From Candidatus Desantisbacteria bacterium CG1_02_49_89 (lineage in GTDB: Bacteria; Desantisbacteria; UBA1551), in assembly GCA_001871075.1 (NCBI GenBank), contig MNUP01000059.1:1-37624 (forward strand): DNA of 37,624 nt, given 5' to 3'. Made by a program: the position numbers and the translations under genes. The notes beneath the pieces are model-generated. The model ran no database searches. It was not told where the DNA came from and saw nothing but the letters and a program-made list of their open reading frames with translations. Shown here one piece after another: positions 33,563 through 37,624 of the stretch; position 1 is the stretch's first letter, and every line of letters begins with the position of its first letter.

Positions 33563-34624
33563 TTAACCGAATTTTCTTCCTTCGTCTAACATAGCAAGGT
33601 AGTTCCTGACCGGGACGTAGTTGGCGACCGAGTTGCCTGTGCCCAGGGCGTAGCCGCCTCCGGGCGCGCACTGTTCAAGCACGCTTCGCGTATACGTGCG
33701 CACTTCGTCTTCCGTGTGCCTGCACAGGAAATCCATGTCAATGCCGCCCAGTATCGCTATGCGCTTGCCGTAGATCTTCTTCGCCTCGGTGACCGGAAGT
33801 ATCACGTCCTCGTATGAATGCTTGGCGTCTATCCGCACGGTATCTATCAGGTTATCCATAATTTCTTTAAGGTTCCCGCAGGAATGCAGGATGAACGGCA
33901 CGCCGCGGGCGTGCGCGATGTCCGCAAGCCTTTTCTGGAAAGGGAGCACAAATTTCTTCATCACGTCAGGGCTCATCATAGTGCCGGTCTTATACCCCAT
34001 ATCATCCCCCAGAGCTACCGCGCCGACGTTCTCGAACTGCAAAGCGCGAGCGAATATGTCCGAAAGACAGGTGGTAACCCTTTTTACGATCTCTTCCACG
34101 AAACCGGGGTCCTCAAAAACCTTATAGCACATTGTTTCAAAACCTATAAGCCTTACCGTGTTCTCATAAATACCCCCGGGGCCAAGGAAAACGATCTTCA
34201 TCCCGTCAGGCAGGTTCTTGTTAAGGAACTCCAGCTCATACCAGCTCATAAGCTGCACGGCCGGCCAGGGATATTCCTGTATATTGTTAGCATCCGAAAT
34301 GACGCCGTGATGCTCGTCCTGCCATTCCCTCTGCTCGCGCTGCAGCCCGGCGGTGTCATCCGCCTTAAGGTTGGGGTATGAAAAAACTTCCCTTGACCGC
34401 CCAGCCCTGCCAGTGACGTAGTCATAACCCAGGTCGTGGTAGAATTTTATCACGCCCCTAAGGTATCTCTCTTTCTCGTCCTTGTTCCTGCGGTCAAGCT
34501 TGGTCAAAGGTTCGCCTGTGACAGCTTCCATTATCTCCGGGTCAGCGAAGATCTCGTAGAACGGCACCCTGTCAGGCTCACCCTGCCGCAGCAGCACTTT
34601 TTTCAACACTTCAAAATCCGCCAT
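33563..34624 (-). CDS. Uroporphyrinogen decarboxylase-family (URO-D-like) methyltransferase, second copy
   Basis: The 353-residue URO-D-like protein has the HSCG motif at His247-Cys249, MGYKTGTMMSPD and ILGGIDMDFL, the layout of corrinoid methyltransferase or URO-D-like proteins linked to sugar metabolism. It is distinct in sequence from the copy at 7381. I chose the ATG at 34624 because GGGAG lies six bases upstream; the longer frame back to 34699 reads through the 83-bp dispersed repeat. It lies between a GH106-like gene and a GH38 gene on the same strand. The substrate is unknown. Confidence 0.86.
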   Translation of the reverse strand: MADFEVLKKVLLRQGEPDRVPFYEIFADPEIMEAVTGEPLTKLDRRNKDEKERYLRGVIKFYHDLGYDYVTGRAGRSREVFSYPNLKADDTAGLQREQREWQDEHHGVISDANNIQEYPWPAVQLMSWYELEFLNKNLPDGMKIVFLGPGGIYENTVRLIGFETMCYKVFEDPGFVEEIVKRVTTCLSDIFARALQFENVGAVALGDDMGYKTGTMMSPDVMKKFVLPFQKRLADIAHARGVPFILHSCGNLKEIMDNLIDTVRIDAKHSYEDVILPVTEAKKIYGKRIAILGGIDMDFLCRHTEDEVRTYTRSVLEQCAPGGGYALGTGNSVANYVPVRNYLAMLDEGRKFG

Positions 34625-34646
34625 ATAAACTCCCTTTTGCAGCCAA

Positions 34647-34729
34647 AGATTTCCACGAAAGCACTCCGCCCGTCTTTCAGCGGGCGAGACTTCGCCCACC
34701 TGAAGGGATGGGCGAGGAAAACACGAAAA
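34647..34729. repeat. 83-bp dispersed repeat, copy 2
   Basis: About 95% identical by eye to 2801-2883, 31.8 kb away in the same orientation, with differences only near the GGAAGG/GAAGGG centre and in the right GTAC/ACAC word. It would add a false MGEVSPAERRAECFRGN extension to the URO-D protein. Confidence 0.88.
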
Positions 34730-34747
34730 AATAGATCTACGTATTCC

Positions 34748-34868
34748 CCAGAACCTGGAGTAGAGCCTTTAGGCTCGTTTTCTTCAGGAGTAGACCCTTT
34801 AGGGTCGTTAAATAACGGGGCTCCCTCCTTAAAGACTGGCGGGTCTTCGAAAAGCCCCTACTCCTGAA
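34748..34868. repeat. GGAGTAGA..CTTTAGG tandem hairpin cassette with 11-bp inverted ends
   Basis: Two tandem units, GGAGTAGAGCCTTTAGGCTC and GGAGTAGACCCTTTAGGGTC, each contain a small hairpin. TTCAGGAGTAG (34783-34793) is perfectly inverted as CTACTCCTGAA (34858-34868). The right arm contains the stop codon TAG and last two codons of the GH106-like gene. Confidence 0.85.
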
Positions 34869-36927
34869 CTACTATAAAAACTCCTTCATAATCTTTTAGG
34901 TCCAGCTTGATCTTTGTGCGATTGTCAGCAAATTTGAACGCTATTTTCTTAATTTTACCTGTTTCAGGATACCACAAAGATGGCATGCCTTTAACAGGAA
35001 CAGTAACATCAATTTGACACTGATTTTCGCTGATATTTGTGACAAAATAAATATGCTTTCCGCCTTTATAAATATGTTTGTAAAGAATATCCGGGTTCGC
35101 GGGCTCAACCGCAAGGTCGGTTATTTCGAGTTTCTTCAGATACTCTGCGAGCAGCCCGGTTTCAGGCAGGAATTCTCCCATCCCGGTAAACAGCTCTTTC
35201 GAGAGCTTTTCCGCTTCAACGTCATTGTCTTTCATCCCGGCGCCGTATTTCGGCATCATGCCCACCGAAACTACTTTCCCGTCCGCCTGTACGAATTTCA
35301 TCAACTTCTTCAGCGTCTTCACCGGCATCGCATCCGTGGGCGGAATGATTATCACGCTGTATTTTTCGTCGTGCGTCGTAAGTCGCCCTTGCGGGTCGTA
35401 CGTTTTAACTTTCACACTTTGCAATTTACAATTTGCAATTTGAAATTTGTAATTCTGTATCGCTCGGTCGTCCAGGATATCAAAGTCCACCTGGCTTCTC
35501 AGAAGCGCCCTGCACACGCTCGTAAACTCGTCCGCGACCATCTGCGCGGTTTTGTCAGGATGGGCTTCATAGATCGAGCGGCCTGTCGGGTAGAAATTCG
35601 AAAGCACTCCCCATATCGGGTAATAAACCGCGGCATTACATACGTGCTTCCCGCCTGTGAGCATGTATCCCAGCCTTGAAACGCATTCGCAGTATTTCCT
35701 GTATTCGCCGCCGGGGCCGGAAACATTGACCTTGTTGGAGAAAAACGCGTTCGTCTTCAGCTCTTTCCAGAAATGCCCGTAATAGGATGTGATCACGTTC
35801 ACGCCCAGCGCGTATTGCAGGTTCGCGGTCCCTATCATCTGCCTTACAGTAACCTGGATGCCCGCGCAACGCTCGCCGTGGTCCGAGGTTTCGCTCATTG
35901 TCCTGTCAGAACCGATCACATGCGAAACAGAACTGACAAGCTTCGGCGTTATAAAGCCGTTGCCCTCTATAAGATTGCGCGGGTTCGAGGAAAGTACATC
36001 AATACCCGGAAGGTCATACCTTCTGATGCTCCTGTAAAAATCCCCGTAAAAATACGCGTGCCATATAAGGTTTTCCTCGCACAGGGAATGCCCGCTCGCT
36101 TTTATCCCGATCTTGTGGCACCAGGCCTGTATCTGCCCGAAATACCTTTCAGCGCACAGATCAGCGACAACGTCGTAGAAATCGCAGCGCACCTTCCTGT
36201 GTTCATCCCCTGTGCCGCTGAACAGTTTTTCAAGATGCAGCTCAAGAAGATACCCCTTTTTCTTTTTGAAGATTTTCGTTAGATCTTCAACCCAGGGGAT
36301 GCAGGGCGGGAACTGCTGGTTCCCGCGTATATATGCTGTCATAAGCGAAGGCTCGTCTGTGAAAATTGCCCCTACTCGCTTTTTCAGGTTCGGTATGCGT
36401 TTCGCGTATTCTTTATGGGTCAGGTCTATGAACTTTTTTATCGCGTTCTTGTTGATAATGTTCACGTACGGCCTTTTCGCGTGCACATTCTCGGTAGCGT
36501 GGGTGCCGTCGTAGGTTTTTTGGGCTTCGTATTTAATACTGCCGTTTTCTTCCTCCTTACGGACAAGCCCGATGGACTGGTATTCAGGATCGGCTTCAAG
36601 GACCAGGGTTCCCGCCTCTCCTGAAGGATAGCCTTCCTCGTCATAAAGCCACAGCACAAAACCGTGTTTTTCCGCAAGCTTTATGCCGTCGAGCAAGAGT
36701 TTCCACTGGGCTTCGTCCTTCATGTAATTTTTAAAGCTTACGTTGAACACAAGCCCGCCCACCCCGAGATTTTGCAGCAACCTAAGGTTTGTTTCAAGCA
36801 TTTTAAGGTACGCGCCTGCGGCTGACAGCTTTTCGCCCTTTTCGCTGCGCAGAAGGTTGTCAAACCCGTGAATGATCTGCATTACCCGGTATTTGTTATC
36901 TGGATTCTTGAACTGTCTTTTATCCAT
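34858..36927 (-). CDS. GH106-like (alpha-L-rhamnosidase-type) glycoside hydrolase
   Basis: The 689-residue protein resembles GH106 and related barrel hydrolases: GGLVFNVSFKNY, LWLYDEEGYPSGEAG, GAIFTDEPS (candidate acid), GIKASGHSLCEENL and VITSYYGHFWKE, with a Rossmann-like domain after residue 460. No signal peptide is seen. GGGAGAAAGG precedes the chosen ATG. The segment NYKFQIANCKLQSVKVKTYD and the following GRLTTHDEK are translated from CAAATTG and CGTCGTGCG satellites inserted in a loop. The last codons QE and stop come from an inverted-repeat cassette. The substrate is uncertain; rhamnose-containing glycans are the family guess. Confidence 0.75.
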   Translation of the reverse strand: MDKRQFKNPDNKYRVMQIIHGFDNLLRSEKGEKLSAAGAYLKMLETNLRLLQNLGVGGLVFNVSFKNYMKDEAQWKLLLDGIKLAEKHGFVLWLYDEEGYPSGEAGTLVLEADPEYQSIGLVRKEEENGSIKYEAQKTYDGTHATENVHAKRPYVNIINKNAIKKFIDLTHKEYAKRIPNLKKRVGAIFTDEPSLMTAYIRGNQQFPPCIPWVEDLTKIFKKKKGYLLELHLEKLFSGTGDEHRKVRCDFYDVVADLCAERYFGQIQAWCHKIGIKASGHSLCEENLIWHAYFYGDFYRSIRRYDLPGIDVLSSNPRNLIEGNGFITPKLVSSVSHVIGSDRTMSETSDHGERCAGIQVTVRQMIGTANLQYALGVNVITSYYGHFWKELKTNAFFSNKVNVSGPGGEYRKYCECVSRLGYMLTGGKHVCNAAVYYPIWGVLSNFYPTGRSIYEAHPDKTAQMVADEFTSVCRALLRSQVDFDILDDRAIQNYKFQIANCKLQSVKVKTYDPQGRLTTHDEKYSVIIIPPTDAMPVKTLKKLMKFVQADGKVVSVGMMPKYGAGMKDNDVEAEKLSKELFTGMGEFLPETGLLAEYLKKLEITDLAVEPANPDILYKHIYKGGKHIYFVTNISENQCQIDVTVPVKGMPSLWYPETGKIKKIAFKFADNRTKIKLDLKDYEGVFIVVQE
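35365..35460. repeat. In-frame CGTCGTGCG and CAATTTGCAATTTG satellites in the GH106-like gene
   Basis: CGTCGTGCGTCGTAAGTCGC with a nested CGCCCTTGCGGG hairpin, then TTTGCAATTTACAATTTGCA and ATTTGAAATTTGTAATTC. Both word families are the same as in gaps (4001-4040, 8361-8482, 19167). They are read in frame as a 32-residue insertion. Confidence 0.88.
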
Positions 36928-36999
36928 CCTTTCTCCCTTTTTTTCATTATGTATTGTCACGAAACGTTACTGGGTTGCTGGGTTATAAATTTTTCAGTT
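36928..36999. repeat. Short gap with GTTACTGGGTTGCTGGGTTA words
   Basis: GTTACTGGGTTGCTGGGTTA at about 36966-36985 is a two-copy word like that at 24728-24752. No retroelement template repeat or gene is seen between the reverse transcriptase stop and the next gene. Confidence 0.6.
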
Positions 37000-37624
37000 T
37001 CAAAAATAAAACAATTTAGTTAAAACCGTTTTGCTGAGATTATGGGAATTAGCATGTTTAATATGACCAATCCAAGCCATAAAAGAAGAGCGCAACCGCT
37101 GAATAGAAATCAAATTCATTCTATAATTTTTCAATAAATCCTTAAAATGTCTGGTGAATTTATAAACTGTGGACTTTCGCACAAGCCTGTGAGTCGGGAA
37201 TATCCTGAACCCCAAGAATTCCACTCCCGTGTTTACGGGAAACACGTTTTCCTTTGCTGGATTCAAGGAAAGCCTTAAACCTTCTAAAAAATTACGGATA
37301 TTTTTCTTCACATCCCATAAATATGACTTTTTGTCAGAAAAAACCGCAAAATCATCCATATACCTTAAATAACACCCGACGCGCAGGATTTCCTTAATAT
37401 AATGATCCAGTTCATTCAGGTACACATTGCCAAAGAACTGGCTGGTAAGATTGCCGATCGGGATACCCCTGCTTCTTGAAAAAGGGGTAAAAAGGCCGTC
37501 TCCCTGGTACCACGCGGGAATATATTCGCTCTCAAGAATGTTCTTTCCGCTTTCAAGGATTTTCCTGACAAGGCAGATAACATCTCTGTCTTTTATCCAT
37601 CTTGAAATAATCCGAAGTAAAATC
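37000..37624 (-). CDS. Reverse transcriptase, diversity-generating-retroelement type (5' end outside window)
   Basis: The visible C-terminal 207 residues include GIPIGNLTSQFFGNVYLNEL (motif 4) and YLRYMDDFAVF (motif 5, catalytic YMDD at 37351-37362). IGNLTSQ matches the [ILV]GxxxSQ pattern characteristic of DGR reverse transcriptases; group II intron enzymes have QGxxxSP instead. The C-terminus, SFMAWIGHIKHANSHNL, is typical for the family, and there is no maturase or HNH domain after it. The start, the accessory protein, template repeat and variable repeat would lie to the right, beyond 37624. An internal GTG at 37425 is not the true start. Confidence 0.88.
   Translation of the reverse strand, partial: ILLRIISRWIKDRDVICLVRKILESGKNILESEYIPAWYQGDGLFTPFSRSRGIPIGNLTSQFFGNVYLNELDHYIKEILRVGCYLRYMDDFAVFSDKKSYLWDVKKNIRNFLEGLRLSLNPAKENVFPVNTGVEFLGFRIFPTHRLVRKSTVYKFTRHFKDLLKNYRMNLISIQRLRSSFMAWIGHIKHANSHNLSKTVLTKLFYF

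Noticed and set aside
34625-34699. Longer N-terminus of the second URO-D-like protein
   Set aside because: It is translated from the 83-bp dispersed repeat, and GGGAG precedes the ATG at 34624.
37000-37425. Complete small reverse-transcriptase-like protein starting at the internal GTG
   Set aside because: The frame stays open to the window edge and motif 4 lies upstream of that GTG, so this is only the C-terminal part.

Overview
The window is chromosomal DNA from a bacterium, most likely an uncultivated, anaerobic-leaning Gram-negative-type lineage. Clues are a K+-dependent-type membrane pyrophosphatase, PilT, oxygen-independent radical SAM enzymes, many glycoside hydrolases and URO-D-like methyltransferases. 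Similar gene mixes occur in Lentisphaerota, Omnitrophota and Firestonebacteria-like genomes, but the sequence alone does not fix the phylum. No rRNA, tRNA or CRISPR array was recognised.

Layout. From 148 to 10998 all genes lie on the + strand: two tandem spore-photoproduct-lyase-like radical SAM proteins, a QueG-like Fe-S protein, a double FAD oxidoreductase fused to HEAT-type repeats, a URO-D-family methyltransferase and a divergent GH38 alpha-mannosidase. A terminator hairpin at about 11045-11073 marks the convergence point. From 11072 to the right edge every gene is on the - strand. In transcription order (right to left) these are a reverse transcriptase of diversity-generating-retroelement type cut by the window edge, a GH106-like hydrolase, a second URO-D protein, a second GH38 alpha-mannosidase, PabB, HppA, PilT, ParA, a DUF1015 protein, a TPR/VCBS protein, ParB, a secreted flavodoxin-fold-like protein with a C-terminal frameshift, HemW, a minimal zincin, a GH-A type hydrolase, a small secreted protein, a secreted cyclophilin, a zinc-finger (zf-HC2) membrane protein, an MsbA-type ABC exporter and an unknown protein.

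How the genes work together. The two ends carry matching modules (URO-D-like protein next to GH38), plus other hydrolases and an FAD oxidoreductase. This suggests breakdown of decorated, perhaps methylated, glycans. The middle is housekeeping: chromosome partition, twitching motility, folate precursor synthesis, ion pumping and protein folding.

The most striking property is the non-coding DNA. Almost every gap is filled with degenerate word-like satellites, each gap using its own 6-14 bp vocabulary (for example GATTACGGTGATT, GTAAACT, CACGGA, ACGATG, TTTAACC, CAAATTG). Palindromic cassettes are nested inside these satellites. The same sequences sit in frame inside at least six proteins, and they supply the start codon of hemW and the stop codons of at least three genes. 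This layered repeat system is the main discovery candidate, followed by the radical SAM pair that appears to lack the catalytic Cys of spore photoproduct lyase, and the edge-truncated retroelement.
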